64,000 nt of DNA from Tetracentron sinense (lineage: Eukaryota; Streptophyta; Magnoliopsida; Trochodendrales; Trochodendraceae), in assembly GCA_015143295.1 (NCBI GenBank), contig CM026574.1, forward strand, positions 9,612,938 to 9,676,937, written 5' to 3'. This document shows, piece by piece, positions 34,835 to 46,473 of this stretch. Numbering within the stretch: position 1 is the stretch's first letter; the number at the start of each line of letters is the position of its first letter. Made by a program: the position numbers and the translations under genes. The notes beneath the pieces were generated by a model that worked only from the letters and a program-made list of their open reading frames with translations, was not told the origin of the DNA and made no database searches.

Positions 34835-37800
34835 ATGGCCACAAGTTCTACCACCACCTATTTCAATTATTCCCAAAATATGGTGCCGGTATTTGAAGGA
34901 GAGAGCTACGACTATTGGAGCCTCCAAATGAAGACTCTCTTCATCTCTCAAGACTTGTGGGAGCTTGTTGAAGATGGCTATGAGGTACCGGAGAATGCAG
35001 CAGCATTAGCAATATGGTCAGAAGAAAAACAACGGTCATACAAGGAGAACAAGAAGAGAGATGCAAAAGCACTACTCTTCATCCAACAAGAAGTTGGTAA
35101 AACAATATTTCCAAGGCTTCTTCCTGCCACAAGCTCAAAAGAAGCATGGGATCTTTTGAAGAAGGAGTTTCAAGGATCCGAAAAGGTAATCACAATCAAA
35201 CTTCAATCACTTTGGAGAGATTTTGACAATCTATTGATGAAAGAAGGTGAGTCAATCCAAACTTATTTCTCTTGTGTTACTTGCATCATCAATCAAATTA
35301 GAAGCTACGGAGATTCAATCGTAGATAAGAAAATAGTAGAGACAATTTTAAGAACTCTTCCTGCAAAATTTGATCATGTGGTGGCTGCTATAGAAGAATC
35401 TAAAGATTTATTTCAATTGAGCTTACATGAGCTAATGGGTTCTCTTCAAGCACATGAGCAAAGGATGAGCAAGTTTACAGAGCAGAGCTTGGAGCAAGCC
35501 TTTCAATCAAAGATAGATATGAAAGAAAAGAAAAATATGGATGGAAAGAAGAGAAATCAAGAAGCCTATTCGACCCAAAGGTCACAACTTGGAAGAGGTC
35601 GTGAAAGGACAAATTTCAATCGTGGCCGTGGAAGAGGAAGAGGAAGGTATGACTTCAACAATGAGAGAAATCTAAGAGGTAACACAAAATCTGATTCTTA
35701 TTGTTCTATTTGCAAGAAATCTAATCACAATACAAAAGATTGTTGGTACAACAAGTGTACCATATGCAACAAGGCCGATCACATAGACAAAGATTGTTGG
35801 TATAAACCGAAAGATGAAGTAAATTTTTCTGAGAAGATAGAAAAATCAGAAAATTTATTTTATTCTTGTCTGAATACTCAAGAAGAAGCAAATGATATCT
35901 GGTATTTAGATAGTGGTTGCAGTAACCATATGACAGGAAATCGGAGTTGTTTTATTAACCTAAATGAAGGGACGCATTCTCAAGTAAAGCTTGGAGATGG
36001 GAAGCTTCAAAATATTGAAGGAAAAGGAGTCATAGCCGTACAAACAAAGGGAGGTAACTCTAAACTTATTCATGATGTCCTATATGTTCCTGGCTTGACT
36101 CAAAATCTATTAAGTGTTGGACAATTGATACAAAAAGGGTACATGGTCAATTTTGATAAAGATGAATGCATAATTTTGGATAAGAAAAATAAGCAAATAG
36201 TGGCAAGAGTAAAGATGGCGATAAACAAAGTATTTCCTCTTACTATGCCACTCAAAGGAAATTATGCATTAAAATCAGAAAGTACTGATGAAACTTGGTT
36301 ATGGCATTTGAGATATAGTCATCTAAATTTTAGAGGCCTAAAATTATTGAAGGAAAAGAATATGGTGATTGGTTTACCTTCAATTAATAGAGAAGATAAA
36401 GTCTGTGAAGGATGCATCTATGGCAAAATTCATAGACTTCCTTTCTCAAATTCATCCTGGAGAGCAAAAGCCCCTCTTGAACTTGTTCATGCTGATATTT
36501 GTGGGTCAACACAGACATTATCACTTAACAAAAGGAGATATTTTCTTCTTCTTGTTGATGATTATAGCAGGATGATGTGGGTATACTTTCTTGAACAAAA
36601 ATCTGAAGCATTTTCTATTTTTATTCAATTCAAAGCTTTTGTGGAAAAGCAAAGTGGTCAATCTTTGAAGGTACTACGAACAGATCGTGGAGGAGAATTC
36701 ACATCGAAGAATTTTTGGAGCTTTTGCAAGACAAATGGCATCAAAAGGGAGCTAACAACAAGATATACACCACAACAAAATGGGGTGGCTGAAAGGAGGA
36801 ACCGAACAATCGTGGAGATGGCTTGAAGCATGTTAAAAGGTAAAGGGCTTCCAAATGACTATTGGTCAGAAGCTGTGCATACGGCGGTCTACATCCTCAA
36901 TAGATCTCCAACAAAATCAATAAGGAACATGACTCCATATGAAGCATGGTATGAGAAAAAGCCTAAGGTAAAGTTCTTTAAAGTTTTTGGTTGCATAGCT
37001 TATGCTCATATACCTTCAGAGAAAGGAAAAGAAAAGTTTGATGAAAAAGGAGAAAAGTGCATATTCGTTGGCTATAGTGATGCATCTAAAGCCTATCGAC
37101 TTTACAACCCCCAAACTAAGAAATTGGTGATTTCTAGAGATGTGATATTTGATGAGATGGCAGCATGGAAATTGGATAAAGATGATGCTCAGGTGCCAAG
37201 AATATCTGAAGAACCAGAAACAATACCAAGTGTCACTCCAACACCAAGACCAGCTTCACCAAGTTCGGGCTCGTCTACATCTACTTCAAGTGGTTCATCA
37301 TCAGATTCTGATTCACCTCCAAGAAAGGTACGCACTTTAAGAGAAATATATGATACATGTGATGTTGCATTTTTTGCATCTAAGCCCCAAAAATTTGAAG
37401 AAGCAGTACAAGAAGAAGTTTGGGTAAAAGCAATGAATGAAGAAATTGCAGTGATTGAAAATAATCATACATGGAAGCTAGTCAATCGGCCAAAATAAAA
37501 AGATATTATTGGCCTAAAGTGGGTTTACAAAACCAAGTACAATCAAGATGGAATAATTCAAAAGCATAAAGCTCGACTAGTGGCCAAGGGATATGCTCAA
37601 CAACAAGGTATTGACTTCAATGAAACATTTGCTCCTGTTGTTCGAATGGAAACCATAAGGCTGGTCTTGGCTCTTGCGGCTCAATTGAAGTTACAAGTCT
37701 TTCAATTTGATGTCAAATCGGCATTTCAAAATGAAGAAATTGAAGAAGAGGTATATGTTGAGCAACCACAAGGATTCGTGGTAAAAGGAAAAGAAGAAAA

Positions 37801-38917
37801 GGTGTATCGGCTTAAAAAGGCGCTATATGGATTGAAGCAAGCACCAAGGGCATGGAATAGCAAGATTGACAGTTACTTTCGTCAAAGTGGATTCAAAAGA
37901 AGTCCTAATGAGCCATCGCTATATGTGAAGAAAGAAGGTACGCATGACTTTCTTATTGTTTGCCTATATGTTGATGACTTAATCTATACTAGCACAAACA
38001 AGAAGATGATAGAAGAATTTCGAAAGGCAATGATGAAAGAATATGAAATGACTGATTTAGGCCTTATGAGATACTTTCTTGGTATCCAAGTAAGGCAAAA
38101 TCCTGGTGAGATATTTATTTCATAAGAAAAATATGTCGATGATCTTCTAAACAAGTTTCATATGACAAAGTGTAAACCAGTTGCAACTCCCATGGCAATG
38201 AATGAGAAGCTATCAAAGAATGATGGAGAACAAAAGGTTGATGCCTCAATTTATCGAAGTTTGGTTGGATCCTTGATATATCTTTCAAATACAAGGCCTG
38301 ACATTGTACATGCAGTAAGCTTGGTCTCAAGGTTCATGAGTGAGCCTAGCAAAAATCATTTTGTGGCAGCAAAAAGAATTCTGAGGTACATCAAAGGAAC
38401 AAAGAGTTATGGCATCAAATATTCATCAGAAGAAGATAATATGCTTGTTGGCTACACAGACAGTGATTGGGCTGGATCAGTTGATGACAAGAAAAGTACT
38501 TCAGGGTACGTGATATGTATCACAACAAAGGTGGTCATGTGGACTTCGAAAAAACAAAAGACGGTAGCACTTTCATCCACTGAAGCAGAGTATATTTCAG
38601 CTACAAGTGCAGCATGCGAAGCAATCTGGATCAGAAGAGTGTTGATTGATGTACAACATGAGCAAAAGTCTTCAACTACTATCTTCTGTGATAATATGTC
38701 AGCAATTGCCATGACAAAGAATCCGGTATTCCATAGTCGGTCAAAGCACATCGAGATTCGACATCACTTTATCAGAGAATTAGTTGAAGATAGACAGATT
38801 GAATTGAAATTTTGCAAATCAGATGATCAGCTCGCAGACATCTTCACTAAAGCCGTAACTACTGAAAAATTCATCAAGTTTAGAAAGATGCTGGGAGTTC
38901 AAGATTTTTCAAATTAA
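34835..38917 (+). pseudogene. Copia gag-pol polyprotein with three in-frame stops
   Basis: One frame runs from ATG 34835 to the stop at 38917 with no frameshift. It is broken only by TGA at 36827, TAA at 37496 and TAA at 38123; the first and last look like single C-to-T changes (CGA, CAA). Domains in order: gag (residues about 1-230); two CCHC knuckles (CSICKKSNHNTKDC and CTICNKADHIDKDC, about residue 290-325); protease DSGCSNHMTG (about 360); integrase HHCC and DDE segments (VHADICGS, RTDRGGEFTS, NGVAERRNRT); RT with CLYVDDLIYTS (about residue 1045); RNase H (GYTDSDWAGS, AEYISAT). The usual AFLNG of copia RTs reads AFQNE. It resembles the Tnt1/Tork group, though I cannot rank lineages without alignment. 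Confidence 0.93.
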
Positions 38918-39187
38918 GGGGGAGTGTTAAAAGGTAATTTGAAAAATTAAATATCTTCTAGAAATATTCTAGAAGACATTAGAGGGTAATTTTCTAGAAG
39001 ACTCTTTTCTAGAAGAGTCCTTTATCTTCTCTACTCATTTTCTAGAAAAGACTTTTGGTCTTTCTAAAATATTTAAGAGTGTCTAGAAAAGTCTTTGTGT
39101 ATTCCTAGGTATGTATCTAGAAGAGTCTTTTTGTATTCCTAGGTATCTTGAGGAATTCCAATGTATGTAGAATGATCTTCTTGTACC

Positions 39188-39195
39188 TATAAATA
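39188..39195 (+). promoter_or_regulatory. Copia LTR TATA box (3' LTR)
   Basis: TATAAATA in the 3' LTR. The matching site in the 5' LTR (about 34457-34464) reads CTCTAATA, so the promoter in front of the coding region appears disabled. Confidence 0.65.
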
Positions 39196-39362
39196 GTGAG
39201 GGTCTCTATTTGAGTGGAGTATCCCACCAAGCCAAGTTCAAGTCAAGTTCAAAGTGTAGTGTCCCTTGTAACATCATATATTCAATAGAAGAAAAGATTG
39301 CAGCAGCAATTTCTTTAGTAATCCCCTACACTTCTCTATCCAATCCTTCCTCTTCCCCAACA

Positions 39363-40231
39363 ATATTCCATAGCTAGCAAGGGACGAGAAACTCAGGAAA
39401 CCAATTCCGAAGTTGCTATGGAAATAGGTAAGACTGGTTGAGGTATGAAAACTCTCCTAATCCAAAAATCTCTAGTATGATCTTCGAACCAGCTCCAAAT
39501 ATTATTAGTAATTCATCTATGCCAATATCCAATAATTATAATATTAGAACTGGAAAGAATTTAATCAAGGATGATATTGAAATTAGAGAAGATTTCTCTG
39601 ATTCAGAAAACGAAGGGATTAATATTAATCAAAACCAATCGTTATCATATGTGGCAGATTATACTTCTGTTCCTCAAAGTAAATCAATTCAGATTTCGAA
39701 AGAACCTTTGCCTGGTCTGAATGAAAACCCATCTCAAATCTCAGAAATTTTCCAAAGATTGAATTCTTCTAATTCCAACTCTGAAATTTTTAGCTAGAGT
39801 TCATCTCCTCTTATTCTTTCTAAATCAGATTATAGAGGTCTGTTAGAGCAAGGTAATGGGTTTTTTACCAAAAAATCTTATATGTCTTCATTATCGTATG
39901 TGGAAAGATTTGGTTAGAACTTTAGAAAGGTACTCCCACCCTACAATTCGTCCTCTCCACTCCAATAACCCCCGGGAGCAATCTCAAACTATGGAGTATC
40001 ATTCATCATGTGATTCTTGTTCTCTAGCTAATATTGAAGAATTTAAGGAAGAAGGAAAAAAAAATTCAAAAATATTGCTAAAAGCTCAATTTTTAAAAAA
40101 ATCAATGTAAGGAGATTCAAAAAGTTAAATATAACCTTAGTAAAAGTGGCCAATCATCGGACAGAATCACTCGCTCTAGAACCACGGTTCTATCTAAGGT
40201 TTCCAATTCCATAACTGTGGTAAATGAATAA
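39363..40231 (+). mobile_element. LINE-2 ORF1, 3' part
   Basis: ORF1 resumes after the copia insertion. It is low-complexity, rich in Asn, Ser and Ile (39438-39797), with stops, and ends SNSITVVNE followed by TAA at 40229-40231. That stop overlaps the ORF2 start by eight bases. Confidence 0.75.
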
Positions 40232-43200
40232 TTTTCTAATGTGGAATATTAGAGGTATTGGTAATATGGCTTCCAAGGCTAGATTAAAGAACCTTATTTC
40301 CTCTCATCATATTTCTTTCGCTGCTATTATTGAACCGAAGAAAAATTTTAATTCTATTCATGAGGTTAGTGATTTCGTTGGTTTAGATAATCATTTGGAT
40401 TCTAATCATAATCATGAAAAAATTTGATTGTTTTGGAAAAATAACATTCAAGTTTCTTTTATTACTGCTTCAGACCAAATGATTATTGTTAACATTTCTA
40501 ACAATGCTATGATTCTGATAAGATGTGCTTTTGTTTATGCTAAATGTAGCAGAAAGGAGCATATGTCCCTATGGACAGATCTTTGTGCTGCTTTTTCTTC
40601 ATTTTCAGGACTATTCTTCATTGGTGGTGCTTTTAATGCTATCTCAGTTTCTGATGAAAAAATGGGTGTAGAGATGTTAATTTTGAGTCTATGGAGGACT
40701 TTAATAACATGATAAATGAGTTGGGGCTGATGGATGCTGGTTTCAATGGGAACAAATTTACTTGGTGTAACAATCAAGATGGAGTTCATCGTATCTATGC
40801 CCGTCTGGATCGCATTTTGTATAATCCTAAGTGGACTTTAACTTTCTTTAGATCATTGGTTACTCATCTTTCCAGGGTTAAATCGGATCATTCTCCCCTT
40901 CTATTTGTGTTTGGCAAAGATCAAATTAGAAAGTCATCTTCTTTCAAATTCCAACATATGTGGATTAACCATTCGGATTTTTCTAGAATAGTGTCTGATT
41001 CGTGGGACTCTCCAATTTCAGCTATCCCTCTCATGTCTTTTTTTCTTAAGCTTAAAAGACTTAAAGCTACTCTCAAAATTTGAAACAGGGATGTCTTTGG
41101 GAACATTTTCCAAAAAATTAAAGTCCTTGAGAATCAAATAGGTGGTTTGGAAGAAGAGATTCAAACATCTTCGGATGATGGGAAAAATACTCAATTATCT
41201 AACCTTAAGATAGAAATGCAATCTATTCTTCTTTAGGAAGAGATTTATTGGAGACAAAAGTCTAGAGTTCAATGGCTTAAAGAAGGTGACAACAACACAA
41301 AGTTCTTTCATATGGTCACTAATTCTAGAAGGGGGCGAAATGGTATATATAGAATTCAAGATGCTCAAGGTAACTGGCTAGATTCTCATGAGGATATAGG
41401 TAATGAAAGAGTATCCTTTTTAAAAAAAAATTCTTTCTTCTGATAATGCCATGCTTGATAATAATATCTTGAATTATATTCATAGTTTAATTTCGGATGA
41501 GGATAATATTTCTATATCTAAACTTCCATCTTTAGAAGAAATTAAAAAGTTTGTCTTTAGCATGTCGGCTTATAGTGCCCCTTGCCCAGATGGGTTTTCT
41601 GGGCATTTTTATCAATCTTGCTGGAACATTATTAAGGAAGACCTTTTTCATGCAGTTATATATTTTTTCACGTCTTCTGATATGCCTAGGGCTATTAATG
41701 CTACTGCTATTGCTCTCATTCCAAAATGTAGCTCTCCTGTGTCTTTTTTGGATTTCAGGCCTATTAGCTTGTGCAATTTTCTTTATAAGATTATTTCGCG
41801 TTTATTGTATGATCGAATTGGATTATTGCTTCCTAACATTATCTCTGATGAATAAAGTGCATTTTTGAAAGGTAGACACATTATTGATAACGTTAATCTA
41901 GCTCAGGAGATGGTGCATGACATTGATAGGAAAATCCCTGGAGGTAATGTCATATTTAAGCTTGACATATCTAAAGCCTATGATAGAATGGAATTGAATT
42001 TCATCCTTTCCGTCCTTGAAAGGATGGGATTTAAGGATGAAGTTATTAGATTGATTAGAGGATGCCTTAATAATCAATCTTTTTCTATTATTATTAATGG
42101 TTGGTTGCAAGGTTTTTTTTAGAGTTCGCGTGAACTTCGACAAGGTGATCCTCTATCCCCTTCCCTTTTCATTTTAGCTGAAGAAGTTCTCAATAGAGGC
42201 CTTAAAACCATCTCAGAGACTCTTACTTCTACCTATAAATTGGGTAGGTTTGGGATCCCAGTTTCCCATCTTCTTTTTGCTGATGATACTCTTATCTTTT
42301 GCAATGGTAGAAAACATAATATTAGGAAAATATTTGATTTTATTACCTCTTATGAAAAAGCTTCAGGTTAGTTGATTAATAGAGCTAAAAGTGCATTTTA
42401 CTGTTCTTCTAAGATGACTAGGATGAGAAGTGAGTCAATTTTTAATTGGGTGGACATTCCTAGAAAGCATTTCCCTTTTATTTATCTAGGGGTTCCTCTT
42501 TACAAAGGACGCCTTAAAAAGTGCTTCTTCAATTCTCTTATTGATAAAATCACTTCTAAGGTGTGAGGATGGAAAGCTAAGTTTCCATCGATAGGTGGGA
42601 GATTAATTCTTATTAAACATGTTTTATCTTCTATACCCACTTATATTTTAGCCGGTATTCATGTCCCTAAAGCTATTACCACTCTTATTGATAGATCCAT
42701 GGCTAATTTTTTTTTGGAATAACAGGAATGAAGTTATAAAACGCCATTGGATTAACTGGACTACTTGTTCCCTTCCTCACATGGAAGGTGGTCTGGGTGT
42801 TAAAAAAATGTATGACTTTTCAACAGCTCTTGGAATGAAACAAGCTTGGAAACTTTATCAATCTACTAATCTTTGGTCCTCTTTCTTCAGAACTAAGTAT
42901 CACTTTAATCATATCTGGTATGCTTCTTCTCGTCCTGGATCTTCCAAAACTTGGGTCAAAATTAGTCAACTTTGTAAGGATGTGGTCTATAATTCAATTT
43001 CGTTAATTGGAGATGGTACTAAGATAAACTTTTGGTTAGATTGTTGGTTTGGGGAGGTCCCTCTTATTGACCAAGCTATAAATACTCCTCATTCATTTTC
43101 ATTTCTATCAAACATGCTTGATAATAATGGTAATTGGGATTTTAACAATGTAAATGATAATCTTCCTAACCATTTGAAGCTAGCTATAAGATCTGCAGGA

Positions 43201-44340
43201 TTATTCACTTCTGAGTCTGAAGATGTTTTTATTTGGAAGCTCAGCCCGAACGGTAATTTTTCTGTTAAAACTGCTTGGGAGTCGGTCAGACATTCCAGTG
43301 CTCTTAAAGATTGGAGTAAGTATATTTGGAATCCTATTACCCCCAAAAAAATTCAAATCTTCGGGTGGAAGGTTATATATGGAGCTGTATCTATGGATTC
43401 CAGGATTCAATCTATTGGTATTCCTCTAGTTAGTTGTTGTTCATGTTGTAGTTTTGGTAATATTGAATCTTTGACTCATCTCCTTTTTCAAAGTGATATT
43501 GCAGATTGTATTTGGAGGTATTTTGCTAGTCATTGTTCTATTGTGCTCCAGACCAGTGATACCATTCAATGCTTGCTAATGAGTCTTTGATAGGCAACAT
43601 AATGAGCTGTTTATTCTGCTCCCTCTTCTTATCATTTGGGAAATCTGAAAAGAAAGATGCTTGCGTAGATTTAAGAGAGTGTGGAATCCTATTGGCTTAT
43701 TATTGACTGTATCAAAGGTGGGATGACGGATTTGGGGCGTATAACAAATAGCAAAAGACTGGATCTTTCTATATTCAATATTGTGTATCCTTCTCCCCCG
43801 CAAAGAAATTGTATATCTTTTGTCAAATGGAATCTCCCCCATCAGGGTCGAGTTAAATTGAATGCGGATGGTGCTGCAAGAGGCAATCCAAGATTAGCAG
43901 GTCACGGGGGAATTATAAGAAATCATCTTGGAGAGATGATTGCTATCTTCTATGCGTTCTATGGCCACTGCACTAGTTATGTAGCAGAGACTAGAGCTCT
44001 CTTGGATGGTATTAATCTTTGTCAATCTATTGGTTATATGCAGGTTGAGGTGGAATTTGACTCTAAATCTCTTGTGGAAGCCTGGAATGACAAGTGTTCT
44101 CATCCCTGGAATGTGTGTTATTGGAATCATAAGATTACTAAAATAAAAAACAGATGCTCTTCTATAACTCATATATACTAGGAAGCTAATTCAGTTGCTG
44201 ATTTTTTAGCAAATTATGGTTGTGATCTTCAACAATCAGGTTTAATCTTTTCGAGGCAGGATAGTCCTTCTCGTCTTAGATTCCTTCTTTTTCTTGATAA
44301 ATTAGGTCTGGGAAATATTAGACTGATCCAAAGAGGTTAA
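40224..44340 (+). mobile_element. LINE-2 ORF2 (endonuclease, RT, zf-RVT, RNase H), degenerate
   Basis: ORF2 starts at ATG 40224 (MNNFLMWNIRGIGN), the usual endonuclease opening. The endonuclease has GGAFNAIS (about 40630) where the family and LINE-3 have GGDFNAIS, so the metal-binding Asp is lost; KSDHSPLLF follows (about 40885). RT motifs are SAPCPDGFSGHFY (about 41575), [15 protein letters not shown] and LLFADDTLIF (about 42280). A zf-RVT region reaches about 43560. RNase H has LNADGAARGNP (43860), VAETRALLDG (43981), VEFDSKSLVEAW (44055) and NSVADFLANYG (44190). Multiple stops and shifts disable it. Confidence 0.88.
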
Positions 44341-44546
44341 TTTATGTTCTTTTTGAGTAGTTTGTTTTTTTGTAATGGGGGGGTTCCCCCTGCCTTATTG
44401 TGTCTCCTAAGGGGTTTTGGTTTTATGTCCCCCCCCCCCCCCCCCCCCCCCACCCGCCCCTTAGTCTTGTAAGAGTAAGGTTTTATCCCCCCCCCCCCCC
44501 CCCCAATTTTCTTTTTATCAACAAACAATTGTTTTTTCAATAAAAG
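44341..44546 (+). repeat. LINE-2 3' UTR with long poly-C tracts
   Basis: After RNase H the sequence has GGGGGGG near 44379, then C runs of 23 (44429-44451) and 18 (44487-44504), each preceded by 'ttttat'. It ends 'ttcaataaaa' near 44545. LINE-3 carries shorter C runs in the same context. Confidence 0.75.
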
Positions 44547-46473
44547 CCACTCAGGGGGAGTGGGGGGGTTTGGTAGACCCCTACCTATTTATTAATAAAA
44601 TTAAAAGAAAGGGGGGACATAAAACCTTACCCCTACGAAGACTCAAAAAAGAGGGGGGCATATACAAGCTTACCCCTAAAAAGACTCAAACAAGGGGAGG
44701 GACTTAAAAACCCCCAACCCTTTACAAACAACCAACCACAATACACATCAAGATACTCTAATGTTACCAAGGCCCACTTTATCCAGGAAGATAAGGGCTC
44801 TAAGACGAGGAGTGCTCTCTTGAATAGACTGGATCAAACCCGAGTGCTAAAGATCACACCTATGGTTAGCTAAAAAATCAGCAAACTGGTTAGCTTCTCT
44901 GTAGATATGAGTAAGAGACAAACATATATAGTTAACTTTTTTAATTTTTTGTTTCCAATACTAAGCAGACCAAGGATGATGACAATTCCCATTCCAGGCT
45001 TCAACAAGGGATTTAGAGTCAGACTCTACCTCAATCATAATATATCCCATGGAATGACAAAGCAAGAGGCCATCTAGAAGGGCTCTAGTCTCCGCAACAT
45101 AACTAGTACAATGGTCATAAAATGAGAAGAAACAGGCTATCATATTACCATGTTGATTTCAAATGATACCTCCTCCACTAGCTAACCCAGGGTTACCTCT
45201 GGAGGCTCCATCCACATTTAGTTTAATTCTTCCTTGAAGAGGCCGATTTCATTTAACTATAGAAATAGAGTTTCTGACCTTAGGAGGAGAAGTCAAAATG
45301 CCGAAAGGGGATATATCTAGTCTCTTTTTTGAAGTTAATCTCCCCAATTCTACTAGCCAAACTTTGATTCGAGCAATAATAATATCCGGAGGCTTCCGCA
45401 CATTCTTGAATCTTCTCAAGCATCTTTCTTTCCAAATCTCCCAAATGATAAGAAGAGTGAGCAGATTGTAAAGCTCATTATGGTTTCTATCATAGACTCT
45501 GAACCATCGCCTAAGGAGACATTGAATTGAGCCACTGGGCTGGAGGACAATGGAGCAAAACCTAGCAAAATATCTCCAAATACAATTTGCAATATCATTT
45601 TGATAGAGAAGATGAGACAAAGATTCAATATTTCCAGAATTACAACAAGAACATCGACTAACAAAAGGAATACTTGTTGATTGTATCATATTATCTGTAG
45701 GAACAGCACTATACATTACCTTCCACCCAAAGGTTTTTATTTTCTTTGGAATAATAGAATTCCATATGTTCTTACTCCAGTCTTGTCAAGCATTTGAAAT
45801 TCTGATAGATTCCCAAGCAGAATTAATAGTAAACTTACCATTCGGGTTGGGCTTCCATATAAAATTATCATCGGATAATGAAGTAAAAAAACCTGCAGAT
45901 CTAATATCTATCTTCAAATGGTCAAAAATATAATCATTAACAAGAGAGAAATCTCAAATACCATTAGAATCAAGCATATCCAAGATAAAAGGAAAAGGCT
46001 GAGGAATAGATAGAGCAAGATCAATGAGAGGAGCCTCTCCAAACCAACAATCTAACCAGAAATTTATCTTATTGCCATTTCCAATTAAAGCATTTGATTT
46101 ATATATCATGTCTTTACACAGTTGGCTAATTTTAATCCATGTTTTGGAAGCACTAGATCTATATGAAGCCTGCCAGATATGACTAAATTGATATTTATTT
46201 CTGAAAAAGTTTGACCAAAGATTATTCGATTGGTAAAGGTTCCAAACTTGTTTAATTCTAAGGGCATTATAAAAATCATTCATATTACAAATACCTAAAC
46301 CTCCTTCCAACTGGGGATAAGAGCAAATATTCCAGTTAATCCAATGACATTTTCTAACTTCATTTGTATTATTCTAGAAGAATTTTGACATAAGTCTATC
46401 AATCTGAGAGGTAATACCTTTGGGCACGTGAATGTCAGCAAGGAGATAAGTGGGGATAGAAGAAATAACATGT
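44547..46473 (-). mobile_element. LINE-3 3' UTR, RNase H, zf-RVT and RT C-terminal part
   Basis: Minus strand, meeting LINE-2 tail to tail. RNase H pieces are VAETRALLDGLLLCHS and VESDSKSLVEAW (44961-45143). The zf-RVT region is CSCCNSGNIESLSHLLYQND (about 45600) and the RT-to-zf linker is GGLGICNMNDFYNALRIKQ (about 46280). Stops are present. The element is interrupted at 46474 by a solo LTR. Confidence 0.85.

Larger units (their letters stand above)
34195..39362 (+). mobile_element. Ty1/copia retrotransposon, nearly intact
   Basis: The 5' LTR spans 34195-34631 and the 3' LTR 38925-39362; both start TGTTAAAAGG and end CCCCAACA. Flanking 5-bp duplications are ATATT (34190-34194 and 39363-39367). 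PBS-like TTTGGTATCTGAGC lies at 34799, with a diverged earlier copy at 34634. The polypurine tract AAGGGGGAG is at 38916-38924. Only about nine base differences were counted between the LTRs, so the insertion looks young. It sits in the same orientation as the host LINE-2. Confidence 0.95.

Noticed and set aside
34760..34951. Minus-strand ORF over the copia start
   Set aside because: Antisense shadow of the LTR end and gag start.
44337..44540. Glycine-rich 67-residue minus-strand ORF
   Set aside because: It is the translation of the poly-C tracts (poly-G on the opposite strand) in the LINE-2 3' UTR.
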